Below the pieces are notes generated by a model. That model was not told the origin of the DNA, ran no database searches, and saw only the letters and a list, made by a program, of their open reading frames with translations. The position numbers were made by a program, and so were the translations under genes. Below are positions 23,341-33,346 of a stretch of DNA of 64,000 bases, in pieces. Source of the stretch: Agriotes lineatus (lineage: Eukaryota > Arthropoda > Insecta > Coleoptera > Elateridae); contig OW679197.1 of assembly GCA_940337035.1 (NCBI GenBank), positions 40,864,466 to 40,928,465 of the forward strand, read 5' to 3'. Every line of letters starts with the position of its first letter. Positions within the stretch are counted from its first letter, which is position 1.

Positions 23341-23804
23341 AAATACAGTACCAAGCAATGGCTGACGTCGCCATGTTGGAATAGTATTTTAAGCGCGCTT
23401 CGTTTTTGTAGCCTGCCAGTTTTTATATACGTAAACAAAGCTAAATTAAGTGGCTTTGTTTTGGTATCGGGGTTGACTTTCCTCTATTTTCGCAAAAATT
23501 GGCTGGTGTTAACAACAAAATCTGTTTATACTCTAAATTTAGCTTCATTTTGCCATGCGAACTAAGGACCGTTAGGTTTGGTAAAAACAATAAACACCTC
23601 TAAAATCAGGCTGCCTGGCTTTTGATAACGTCACAAAAGCTGATAATGGGCTTCACACGATTGGCCACTGACGCACTCATTCTGGGAAACCCTAGGCGGA
23701 GTTATATTTTGAAAAGCTAGATTGTGATGTTTGCTTGAGCTTAGTTTGTGTTCGCGGCCGGTGGAAGGTGGAATGTCCTGAAAGCATCGAACAATCCAGC
23801 AAAC
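23341..23804 (+). promoter_or_regulatory. Probable 5' flank and 5' UTR of the ETS-like gene
   Basis: This stretch directly precedes the first coding ATG and is less AT-rich than its surroundings, with CpG-containing strings (TGACGTCGCC, AAGCGCGCTTCG, CGCGGCCGG). An inverted CCAAT string (GATTGGCC) lies at 23660. No TATA box at a sensible distance is obvious. The transcription start cannot be placed from sequence alone, and a non-coding first exon further upstream is possible. Confidence 0.35.
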
Positions 23805-23837
23805 ATGATGTACGACGGCTTTTGTGACCTGCTCGTT
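23805..23837 (+). CDS. ETS/Pointed-domain transcription factor, coding exon 1
   Basis: The exon starts at the first of two consecutive ATGs (context AAACATGATG, with A at -3) and encodes MMYDGFCDLLV. It ends at a consensus donor, GTT|GTAAGT, in phase 0. The following intron is only 56 bases (23838-23893) and ends TTTTTTAAG. Reading through the donor gives a basic, unrelated peptide, whereas splicing to 23894 gives an acidic/aromatic sequence that joins in phase to the PNT exon. That is why I accept such a small intron. There is no upstream in-frame ATG in this exon. Confidence is lower than for the PNT exon because an 11-residue exon has no domain of its own. Confidence 0.55.
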
Positions 23838-23893
23838 GTAAGTCGCTTTGCATGCGCACGTGTGGTGCGGTTCTATAGGTTTGATTTTTTAAG

Positions 23894-23984
23894 GACCCGT
23901 CCTTCGACCCCACTTCCACGGATTTCAGTTTCTACGATTCTTCTTGGTCTGGGGACAACTTTGACGGATTTCCTACTATGGCAG
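23894..23984 (+). CDS. ETS/Pointed-domain transcription factor, coding exon 2 (acidic N-terminal segment)
   Basis: Encodes 30 residues starting DPSFDPTSTDFSFYDSSW and ending FPTMA plus one base of a split codon. The sequence is rich in Asp, Ser, Phe, Tyr and Trp, like acidic-aromatic activation segments; that role is inference. An in-frame TGA lies 10 bases upstream of the exon, so the exon must be joined to something before it. The donor GCAG|GTAAGC is strong and leaves phase 1. The first base joins AT at 53050 to make GAT (Asp), so the frame runs straight into the PNT exon. The intron between is 29,065 bases. Confidence 0.7.
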
Positions 23985-24132
23985 GTAAGCGGCGGCTAAT
24001 ATTCGAGGACTGAAAACGAAAAAATTAATTTGTTACTGCTTGTAAAAATGCATATAACGTTATAGTGTGGAATAAATGTATTAGTATCTAGCACTCTTGT
24101 AGGTGTGCAGAAATATTTAGCTTATTAAAGAA

Positions 24133-24992
24133 TACAGGGTGTTTGTAAAATGTTTAACAAGATCTAACTTCATTATTATAAAGGTAACCAAGAGTTTTTT
24201 TTTTGTTTTAATTCCCGTATGATCTAACAAAATGCTCACTTAAATTGCAAACACCGCACACTGGTTTTGAACAAGGATATAAAGTGTGATTTACTTCTCA
24301 TCTTCAAACCTCTGTATCTTCTTTAAAAATGTTCTGATGTATTTCAAATCTTAGTCAACTATACTCTATTTTTAACAATTTTGAAACAAATTTACTGTGA
24401 CTCAGTGGCCTAATGCTATTAAAAAATGAGTTCCAAAAATGTAAAAATTATAGTGGGCCTATATTTATGGAAGAAAGTTATTCAAAATTACGAAAATTGT
24501 CGCGATATAAATTTTAATTAAATGTTTTTATTGGTAATTTATAATGTTCTAACGTAAATGAATTCCATTGTTGCATTAATAAATATTAAAAAAAAAGTTT
24601 TTCAACTGCCAATTAAGGTTTGCTTCCTGTATATTTAAATAGCAAGTTGAAATACATTTCAGCGTCACTGAAGGAGTGGAAATACATACATTAACTTAAC
24701 GTACTTTTTAACATCCATCGATTAGTTTTAGCGATTTCAATCAACTTTTTTTAACAACTTTTTTGTAAAATCTAAGACAACTATGATTTTTCAATTTTTC
24801 GCAATGAGTTTTGACCACAGAAAGGTGCCAGTTTGAAACAAAATGAGCCAAAATTGTAAAAATTACTCTTCTTAAAGGGTATCATGATTATCCACAAATT
24901 AAAATCGGTTAGAAAATAAATAACGAAGATGCAAGGTTGTACAGGTCAGAAGTTCAGCATACTACATTATTTTAATAGGAACACCCTATATA
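24133..24992. mobile_element. Miniature DNA element with ACAGGGTG-type ends
   Basis: The left end TACAGGGTGTTTGTAAAATG and the right end (inverted) TATAGGGTGTTCCTATTAAA are similar. The inner sequence is non-coding and AT-rich. A diverged relative seems to occupy 28715-29300 (shared ATTCCA-TGTTG--TTAATAAA and CTGTATCTTC--TA). ACAGGGTG ends recur often in this window. Confidence 0.45.
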
Positions 24993-25074
24993 TTTTTAGA
25001 TTTTTAAAATCAGCACTGCAAATTGTAAATGACACAACACTTATTCCAGATTTTTTCAGACGAAAAACAGGTTT

Positions 25075-25260
25075 TCTCAATTCCGTCTGTCTGTTTGTCC
25101 GTCTGTCAGCCTGTTGGCAGTATAGCTCAAAAAACTATTTGTTGGAGAAAGACGATATTTTGCATACACATTATATATCTACCTGGCATTAAACCGAGAA
25201 AATTTCAGACAAATATATACAGGGTGAACACCTTAAAAAATGTTGATGATTTTTACTTGA
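25075..25260 (-). mobile_element. Helitron-like fragment with GTCT microsatellite
   Basis: TTCCGTCTGTCTGTTTGTCC, TTGGCAGTATAGCTCAAAAA and GATATTTTGCATACACATTA match, in inverse orientation, the segment at 30056-30250 that ends in the Helitron-like hairpin. Another piece lies at 17605-17705. It is probably a subfamily of the element at 2965-3656. Confidence 0.5.
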
Positions 25261-25579
25261 GAAATAGATCAAAGTAGCAATTTGCACATACCTCAGGCGT
25301 TACCCTTAACGAAAATGGCAGAAAACAGATATACAATAAATGTTTTAAAAAATAAAACATGGGTTAACAATAAATGTGTTCTATTTAAGGTAGCCGCATC
25401 CCACCGATTGGAGGACACCTTGTTGGGCGAGGTTATGCCGGGAATGCTTTTTTACTTTATAATTTATATAATTTGCACTACCAAGTGTTTTCGTTTATTG
25501 TTTCAGTATTATTACGAAAGTGAAGATATTTATATCTTTTTTTAAAATATTTTTAAAATTGTTTAGTGTCACAACGTGC

Positions 25580-27170
25580 AACTGTGAGGGAAGTTCTGAG
25601 TAAAACCCTTTACAGGATTTTTTACATACTAGTACATTAGTTGCAAATTGTATACGGCATGGTTTTGTAGACATTTTTCGCCAGAGTGTTCTAAAGGACA
25701 AGTGCAACAATATGCCTTATAAAACGGGTTTTTTATACTGTTCTATCCACTTTGCATAAAAATAATCAAAAACCTAACATTTTCACATTTCATAAACGTT
25801 ACAATCTGTCAGTTCTGAAACAAAAACAGATTTTTTCAATGTTTTTTCATATAAAAATATAACAATGCAGAAATCAGCATCAACATCAAAGTAGAGAATA
25901 TTGTTGCTCGCGTTCTAGTTTAAAAAATGAGTCACGAAGCGAGGAGTTGTCTAAAGGACAAGTGCGACAAGAGATTCTATGAAACGAGTTTTTTAATACT
26001 ATTTTATCTGCTTTGTATAAAAGTTATCAAAAAATATGAATTTTGACATTTCATAAATGTGACAATCTGTCAGTTGTCTGAAACAAAGAAGACTTTTAAA
26101 AGTTTTACATATTAAAAAGAACAACAGTGTAAACATCACCATCGGCACCAAAGTAGAAGATAGTGTATTAAAACACAAGTTGCATAAGATATGATTTTGT
26201 CGCACACAGTTTAGAAAACCAGTCGCAAAGCGAATCGTTTTCTAAAGAACCAGTATGATACGTAACAGGCCTTATGAAACTAATTGTTTGTATACTATTG
26301 TATTTACTTTCCACAAAATTAAACAAAACATGCATTTTTAATGTAAAGGGTGTTTTTTTTAGAGGCGGAGAACTTTAAATTGAAATAAAACACAGAAAAA
26401 TGTTTTTAATATCCATCAAATTGGCTTTATTTGAAAGATAATTTTATGGCATTTATGTTTGAATATGATTTCGGGCATGTGACCTCCGCGGCTGGCGTGT
26501 ACATGACGTAATCTGGAGGTCCAATTTTCACACACTCTTCGCAGTAAATCAGTAAATCGCAATAACGCCTCGAATGTTGGCTTACAAGTGCCCAATTGTT
26601 TCCGGTTTATCGACGTAGACATGCGACTTTACATATCCTTAAAGAAAATAATCTAACGGCGTCAAATCGCACGCAAGAGATGGCCATTTCGTGGATCTGT
26701 TAACTGGCCACCTCTTTCGTGCGATTTGACGCCGTTAGATTATTCTCTTTGAGGATATGTAAAGTTACATGTCTACGTTGAAAAACCGGAAACAATTGAG
26801 CACTTGGAAGCCAACATTCGACGCGTTATTGCCGAAATACAGCTTGATTTATGCGAAGAGTGTGTGAAAATTGGACCTCCAGATTACGTCATGTACACGC
26901 CAGCCGCGGCGGTCACATGCCCGAAATCATATTCAAACATAAATGCCATAAAATTATCTTTCAAATAAAGCCAATTTCATGGATATTAAAAACATTTTCT
27001 TTGTTTTATATCAATTTAAAGTTCTCCGCCTCTAAAAAAAACACCCTTTATATCACATGAAAAGAAAAATGCAAGTATCAACATCACCATCAAAGTAGAT
27101 GATATTATATTAAAACAGAACTTACACCATACATGATTTTGTTGTACGCGTTTAAAAAACGATTTGCAAA
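25580..27170. repeat. Diverged tandem array, period about 260-290 bases, split by a fold-back element
   Basis: The marker CTAAAGGACAAGTGC/GACAA starts at 25691 and 25951, and a diverged CTAAAGAACCAGT at 26242. Each is followed by the same succession: GAAAC/ACGGGTT, TATACTGTT, TTTGCATAAAA, CAATCTGTCAGTT, ATCAACATCAAAGTAGA. The last unit resumes at 27056 (CATCACCATCAAAGTAGATG) after the element at 26344-27052. Identity between units is modest, so the array is old. Confidence 0.7.
26344..27052. mobile_element. Fold-back dimer of the 3' half of a mariner/Tc1-type transposon
   Basis: The arms 26344-26686 and 26711-27052 are reverse complements, each ending AAAGGGTGTTTTTTTTAGAG with flanking TA. 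The right arm (+ strand) encodes the end of a DDE/D transposase with a frameshift: WPPLSCDLTPLDY (third catalytic residue), KPETIEHLEANIRRVIAEIQ, then RGGHMPEIIFKH. The left arm is an inverted copy of that half. A single-arm copy with its natural flank lies at 29684-30052, showing that the right arm plus loop is the original order. The dimer has two right ends and no left end. Confidence 0.8.
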
Positions 27171-27355
27171 ACGATTTACAAACACCCTGTATAAAATATG
27201 AGAAAGTAGAGAAGTTAATTAGCTATTTGTAATATTTATTTCAAATCTTGCCTAGGTCAACTAGATATATCTAGGGGTCCAGCAACGCGCGTTTGTGGAA
27301 GATATTTCTAAAATTATGATTCTTACATTAGAATCACTACTAAAATACTTTTGAT

Positions 27356-28594
27356 TATACAGGGTGGCTCAAAAACGCAAAGTGAATCAAACTTGCTTTT
27401 TCAATAGAATGCTCCATATTTAGGGAGCTTTATCAACTGTTTTGGATATATTAATGATTTTATGCAAAAAAAATGCTGAATTTCAGTCGGCTTCTGTAAG
27501 TAACGGAAAACAACTGAATGAAAGAAAACGTACCCAAAAAAGTAAGGTTTTCGTGAATTACCTTGCGAGTATAGAATGGTGGTTTTGGGAATTAAGCTAT
27601 AAAGACTGCTAACCATTTGCTAACTTTTTTAAATAGTACGGCTTGTATATTTTTGTATTGTTGAAAACCCCAATGTTTGAAATTTCTTTTGGTATCATAC
27701 TTCACAGCCCAAAGTCAACTGTTTTCAGATACGTGAGTATGAACATACAAGATAATTGAAGCCCCTTAAGATGCTTATTTTAACAAATACCCTTACAAAG
27801 TAAATCTAAACACTACTCTCTAAGCACTACAAAAATCAGGTTTAGAATTTAAAAATTCAGACCCTGGTGCTAAAATAAATAAATACAAAAAATGAGAAAC
27901 GATTGAATTTTGGGGTAGGCAGTAAAATATCAGAAAAAGAAAGAAGGATTAGAAATTCAGATATATACAGGGTGTTCCATTTAAAAGAATCAAAATTATT
28001 CAATTCGTAAATTTTTAGCTCCCTGTATAGTCTTAATACTCGGAGATTAGAAGAAAAATATTTCAAGATTTAATGTAATTACGTATAGGATTTTGCTGTA
28101 TTCGCTTAAGTTTTAGTTCATTTGATACTGTAATAGTTTATTCTTGCACGTCTAGAGTTTAAGTTATTATTTTAACCTCGTTTGTTGGTTATCCCTAGAA
28201 ATAAAACATCTCAAAGATATCATAAGAAAACTCGTTAGAAGTGCTGTTCAAAAATATAAAAATATGGAAGACCCTCCAGTTTAAAAAATCCTAAATTATT
28301 AAATTAGGAAATGTTGAGCATTCAGAGCCACCATTTTACAATCGAAAGGTTATTCACAAAAAACCTATTTATTTAGTAATGTTTTCGTTCATTCAATTAT
28401 TTTCTGTTACTCCTGAAGTTCAGTGTTATTGGCATAAAATCGTTATGCTCCCCTAAACAGTTGACGTCAGATCAATATAATTTTATATTAAAATGATTAG
28501 TATTTCATCACAAAACTTTCAAGTTACCTGAATATGGGACGGTCTGCGTTAAAAAAAAGTGAAATTTCTACACTTTTTTGAGCCACCATATATA
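27356..28594. mobile_element. 1.24-kb fold-back DNA element
   Basis: The ends TATACAGGGTGGCTCAAAAA and (inverted) TATATGGTGGCTCAAAAAAG match. The inverted similarity continues for about 200 bases (for example GATTTTATGC-AA and GTAAC-GAAAA-AA-TGAATGAA). TA flanks both ends. A second ACAGGGTG string at 27965 suggests a further insertion. No transposase is present. Confidence 0.65.
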
Positions 28595-28714
28595 ATTAAA
28601 AATAAGTAATGTGCACAACCTTTGTACTTACAATTTTTATATAAGGGTTTTTTATGTAACTCTCATAGTTTTTGAAATATCTTTCCCGCCTTGTTGCCAA
28701 ACCCTGTTTATATA

Positions 28715-29300
28715 CAGGGTTTGGCAACACAGAACAATGTGTTTCACTTCTTACTTTCACAGCCCTGTATCTTCCTTATTTATTTTATCACTTTAAAGCT
28801 GTGATCATTTATACTACTACTCATTTAAAAGAGTTACTTTTATAATTTTTAAATTATATTACTGCACGCGAGTAGTCTACTGTTATCAAAAATAAATGCC
28901 AAAAATTGAAAAAAATGAAAAAGTAGCTGAAACTTTTAAAATTAGTCCAAATTAAAATTTGCATCTCAAAATTCTAATTTTTAGTAATTTATAATAATCT
29001 TATTTAAATTATTTAAAATTCCACTGTTGTCTTAATAAAGAGTGCCATGGAAAAAGGTTATGAACTATCAATAAAGCTTATGAGCTGTAAATTTAGCTTA
29101 TTGTACATTTAAATAAGAAGTGCATTTGGTCGGTGAAAATTAGTACGAATAAAAGTGATAGGTTATAAAATGGAACTTGTCAAAAATATTGTGAAAACAT
29201 ATTTACCTTTAAAAACTCTGGGCTTTATAAAAAACTTTCCTTGCAAATGGAAGTTTTTAAACAGAAATTTTTGAAAATATCAAAGAAAGAACATCTGAAA
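28715..29300. mobile_element. Probable miniature element related to 24133-24992
   Basis: It begins at a small palindrome CCCTGTTTATATACAGGG (28701-28718). The AT-rich inner sequence shows patchy similarity to the 24.1-25.0 kb element. The right boundary is uncertain. Confidence 0.35.
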
Positions 29301-29683
29301 TGGCTTGTGACACTATGAAATTTTAAAAATCAAAGGAAACTGGGGGGGGAGGTAAACATATCTTAACATTCCTAATAATGCTAAAACAATAAAAGAAAAC
29401 ACTTAGTAATGCGACTTACTTCAATTTTCAAATAAAAAACAATATTGGCAGTGGAATTTGAAGTTCAGCGCCTGCGAATGCGATTTCAATGCTCGACCAT
29501 TTGTCGCAAGATGCCAAGCGTGACTATTTGGTTCTTTGCGATGCAGCTTCATTAAACGCAACGCACTTATTCGTTGCCCCTTTTTATCTTTATAACGTTT
29601 ATCCTGTATCGGTTGGATCCCATTTTCGTCAAGAATAATCCTAACCTATGTGCAAATTACTACTTTTATTTATTTCGTGAATC
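29301..29683. other. No gene assigned
   Basis: A run of G at 29342-29351. At 29460-29640 the - strand has a short open stretch (RIILDENG...DKRYKDKKGQ) that I cannot place in a family. Confidence 0.3.
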
Positions 29684-30052
29684 CATTTCGTGGATCTGTT
29701 AACTGGCCACCTCTTTCGTGCGATTTGACGCCGTTAGATTATTTTCTTTGAGGATATGTAAAATCGCATGTCTACGTCGATAAACCGGAAACAATTGAGC
29801 ACTTGGAAGCCAACATTCGACGCGTTATTGCCGAAATACAGCCTGATCTACTGCGAAAAGTGTGTAAAAATTGGACCTCCAGATTACGCCATGTACACAT
29901 TAGCCGCGGCGGTCACATACCCGAAATCATATTCAAACATAAATGCCATAAAATTATCTTTCAAATAAAGACAATTACATGGATATTAAAAACATTTTTC
30001 TCTGTTTTATTTCAATTTAAAGTTCTCCGCCTCTCAAAAAAACACTCTTTAT
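29684..30052 (+). mobile_element. Right half of a mariner/Tc1-type transposon
   Basis: The + strand reads STKWIC-like sequence, then WPPLSCDLTPLDYFL, YVDKPETIEHLEANIRRVIA, EIQPDLLRKVCKNWTSRLRH and RGGHIPEIIFKH, with a frameshift between the first two pieces, followed by the terminal repeat CTCTCAAAAAAACACTCTTTA. It contains the third catalytic Asp and the C-terminus only. It is the same family as the dimer at 26344-27052 and lacks the 5' half. Confidence 0.8.
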
Positions 30053-30055
30053 AAT

Positions 30056-30271
30056 GTGTATGCAAAATATCGTCTTCCTCCGACCAATAGTTATTGAGTT
30101 ACACCGCCACCAGACAGACAGACAGACAGACAAACATACGGAATTGAGAAAAGCTGTTTTTCGTTTTCGTCATTAGGGACCCTGAAACGTGAAGATCTGA
30201 AGAATTCTCGAAAGGTGTTTTTTTCACGATTACAATACTTCATTCGTCTCTTAGACGAAGGAAGTAACTAG
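30056..30271 (+). mobile_element. Helitron-like 3' end
   Basis: A CAGA microsatellite (30113-30132), then ACGTGAAGATCTGAAGAATT, then the hairpin ACTTCATTCGTCTCTTAGACGAAGGAAGT, then CTAG at 30268. This matches the 3' end pattern of the elements at 2965-3656 and 47805-48429. Its 5' part is missing at the junction with the transposon at 29684-30052. Confidence 0.55.
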
Positions 30272-30535
30272 AAAGTGGTATTTAGTATTAGATTGAACTC
30301 CAGTACCAGCGCACGTACGAGTATTTGAAATAACGTTTTGTCTAATATATTTATTCATAAGGAAATTATAGCCTGTTAATCGATTTACGAACACCATTGA
30401 TACTCCCCACATATACTTCATTTGTGATTCCGAGCAGGCCTTGACTATGAATATTGCTACCAGCGTTCCAAAGGCAACATGTTCATTAAAAATGTCCATA
30501 AGGGACAGCCGTGGAAATTCAAACGTTTGAATAAT

Positions 30536-30640
30536 ATGTTGGTGGCACTGTAAGTCTATGTCAAACTGACGCAAAACCTAACCTGATAACCTCGAATTTG
30601 ACATAGACTTACAGTGCCGCCATCATATTATCCATACGTT
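30536..30640. repeat. Palindromic CCTAACCTG/AACCTCGAATTTGACA repeat
   Basis: GGTGGCACTGTAAGTCTATG ... CATAGACTTACAGTGCCGCC form a palindrome around GACGCAAAACCTAACCTGAT. It is the same family as at 35950-36150, 62325-62470, 63090-63130 and 63855-64000. Confidence 0.75.
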
Positions 30641-32099
30641 TGAATTTCCACAGCCGCCCCTTAATGGACTCTTTTAATGAACATATTGTATTTCGTTACA
30701 GAAAGTTGCTAATGCCAAAATGACAATAAAATTTTATAGAATGTTATTGATATTATACGTTTAGTAGATAAATATAATTATATATTATACAGCTAGACGA
30801 TCGAAAATAATCGATTCATAAATTTAATAATTTTGTGCGGTTTTAATATTGTTTTAGTGTAACTGTCTCATTTTTCAAGGCTATGTTATTTTAGTAACTG
30901 CGATCATACAAAGGTTGATACTGCACCGGTTATACAAAGGTTTGTATAATCCATATCTCCATAGTTACTGAAATAACTGTTGTAATACTTGAAAACTGAT
31001 GAAAATTACGCATTCTTATTGGTTTCTAACCTAATGAATGGTATAGTCCTGATAAATTCATCAAGGATTATATTAGTTTTCTTACCTGGCCTCCCTTTCC
31101 CAAACCTTTGGGGGGGGGGGGGGGGTAATGTTATGATTGCGTTGCTGGGCTTGGTTATTAAGGTGACCCATCAAAGAAAAAATAAAATAAGTTACTTACA
31201 ATATATCTTCTTACGCTATGGACGTAGTTTTATGCAGTGCTTCGTTAGTGTAGATATTACGTTATAAGTTGGGATATCACTTACTAATAATATAATCAAA
31301 ATATTTAGTACTTTAGTCATGTAGAAAACACACTCTTAGACTGAAAGGATTAGCTTTATTGTTTTTAAAAACTTTAATTCGGTTGATGATCGAAGAAAGT
31401 TGAGCTGTCGAGTTTTACTTTGACTTTTATAATTTTGTGTTACTAAATTGTACTTTACACCGTTAAAAATGGATGTGCAAAGCTTGCTCAGTATCACAGA
31501 TGGAGTGAATTGGGGATACGAAATCGTCGTTTTTAATGGCAAACGGTTTCGTTCAAAGTGATACTTTGTTCAATGTTAAAATGAATTAACCTGAGAGGTT
31601 CAACTTTGGTATATGGTTTTTGTCAATTATGAGTAATGTCTTTTTTTAAATTGTATTAAATCCTACCGTAGATTTTGGACATTTTATATTAATATGAAGC
31701 AATAAAAACCCTTGTCTTCTCCACGATTTTATTACAATATTGTGCGTACCCACACGCTTCAAAACGAAACTGGTTTCATCATCAGGCTATAATGATCATC
31801 TACAGAGGTATAGTATTAACATAGATATACACAATAAAGGAAACGACTTATTTACTGTTAATAATAATGGGAGCACATAGTAAAAGTGAGGTTAAAATTT
31901 AAAAGTTGAACAAACGTAAGTAAAAGAGCGTAAAACCATGAACTAATGGAGAAGTAACTAATTAATTTCGAAGAAATTTTGTTGTTGTCTTGGTTACGGC
32001 TCGTGAACTAATTTTTATATTGGTCATTAATGAGTGTCGTACGATTTTCATGAAAATATAATTAGTATCAACATTGATTTTTGAGGCTTTCACGGTTAT
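30641..32099. other. No gene; a G-run and a Penelope-type end
   Basis: Eighteen or so consecutive G at 31109-31126. At 31765-31800 the - strand reads CCTGATGATGAAACCAGTTT, resembling the CUGAUGA...GAAAC end of Penelope-like elements. Otherwise AT-rich. Confidence 0.4.
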
Positions 32100-33346
32100 T
32101 GTCATTAAGTAACAAACGACTTCCGGGATTGGACCGTGTCATGATTGAGATCGAAGAACTCGATGTTTCGCCCGCTTCATCAGGAGGAAAAAGCAAAAGA
32201 GCACGGTAACTCAACGTGTTAACCACGCCAGAGGCGAAACTCTTTGCAAGGGAAGAGATAGAAGAGCACGGTAACTCAACGTGTGAACCACGTCAGAGGC
32301 GAAACTCAACTAACTATCGGAAGAAGAAAGGCGAGAATTTATAGGCAAGCGCCGTCACGGTTAGCGGTGGGCGGGGCTTAGGAATTAGCACTTTCCACAT
32401 GGAAGGAAGGGGAAAGCCTTCGTCCCGATTGAGATTGTTAGGGTGTTTGTAAATCTCTATGGCTTCGCGAATCTTTCTGCTAAAGAAGAATGGGGATTTG
32501 CAAATGATGGAAGTTTCATCAAAAAGGATCTTATGACCAGTATAGTGTTGGTGTTCGGCGCTGGCTGATGATGAAACGAGACCTGACTTGAGACAGCGCT
32601 GGTGCTCAGAGATGCGAGTTTTTACTGAACTACCTGTTTCACCAATGTATACAGCATTGCAAGAGCAAGGGCTCTATAAACACCTTTAGATTACATAGTG
32701 TCTGGATGTTGACTATTGAGATGATTTAAGAAGACGGGTAACGTGTCTTTACCATGTGGCCAAATAATAAAGGTATCGTCAACGTATCGGAACCAAACCT
32801 TAGGTTTCAATTCTGGAGATTCCAGAGCTACGGTTTTGAAAGCTTCCATGAAGATATTGGCAACGACAGGTAAAAGAGGAGAACCCATGGCCGCACCAGA
32901 GATTTGTTTAAAGAACTGGCCTTGAAATATAAAATAAGTGGAAGAGAGGCATTTTTCTATCAGGGCAGGTAGACTTGAAGACGTCTCCCCATGCTCTGAT
33001 AACAACTGTTGGATTATGGCTATGCATTCGGGAAATAGGAACTTTGGTAAAAAGGGAGTGAAGTGACTTCCCGTTCGATTTTGGAGAGAAAATATTCTTA
33101 AGCCCCGCCCACCGCCACTGAACCGCGACGGTCTTTGCTGAACCGTGACGGCGCTTGCCTATAAATTCTCGCCTTTCTTCTTCTGATAGTTAGTCGAGTT
33201 TAGCCTCTGACGTGGTTCACACGTTGAGTTACCGTGCTCTTATGCTTTTTCCTCCTGATGAAGCCCCTTACGAAAGTGGGCGAAACGTTGAGTTCTTCGA
33301 TCTCAATCATAACACGGTCCAATCCCGGAAGTCGTTTGTTACTTAG
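32100..33346 (-). mobile_element. Penelope-like element with inverted terminal repeats
   Basis: The - strand encodes FQGQFFKQISGAAMGSPLLP, VANIFMEAF and FRYVDDTFIIWPHG, the reverse transcriptase core with its YVDD. A second frame holds the nuclease: CNAVYIGETGSSVKTRISEH, HYTGHKILF and KIREAIEIYKHPNNLNRDEG. The YIG half of the GIY-YIG motif is intact. Segments of about 250 bases at 32105-32385 and 33085-33345 are inverted copies of one terminal repeat (shared ACTTCCGGGATTGGACCGTG and AGCACGGTAACTCAACGTGT). The transcriptase N-terminus is missing, with a frameshift between the two domains. It is inactive, and the inverted repeat layout is typical of rearranged Penelope insertions. Confidence 0.85.
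33255..33285 (+). ncRNA. Hammerhead-ribozyme-like core in Penelope terminal repeat
   Basis: CTGATGA at 33255-33261, a stem GCCC/GGGC with an 11-base loop, then GAAA at 33282-33285. The other terminal repeat has the same core on the - strand at 32166-32183 with a shorter stem. Penelope-like elements are known to carry hammerhead ribozymes here. One unpaired A separates CUGAUGA from the stem, which departs from the canonical core, so activity is uncertain. Confidence 0.45.

Noticed and set aside
23748..23999. An unspliced 83-residue frame across the first two ETS exons
   Set aside because: It would have to start at GTG and reads through a consensus donor. The spliced reading joins in phase with the PNT exon and is acidic-aromatic, whereas the unspliced one shows no motif.
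25580..27170. Regular spacing of similar units, considered as a CRISPR array
   Set aside because: Units are hundreds of bases long and diverged throughout, without short conserved repeats and unique spacers, and the DNA is eukaryotic.
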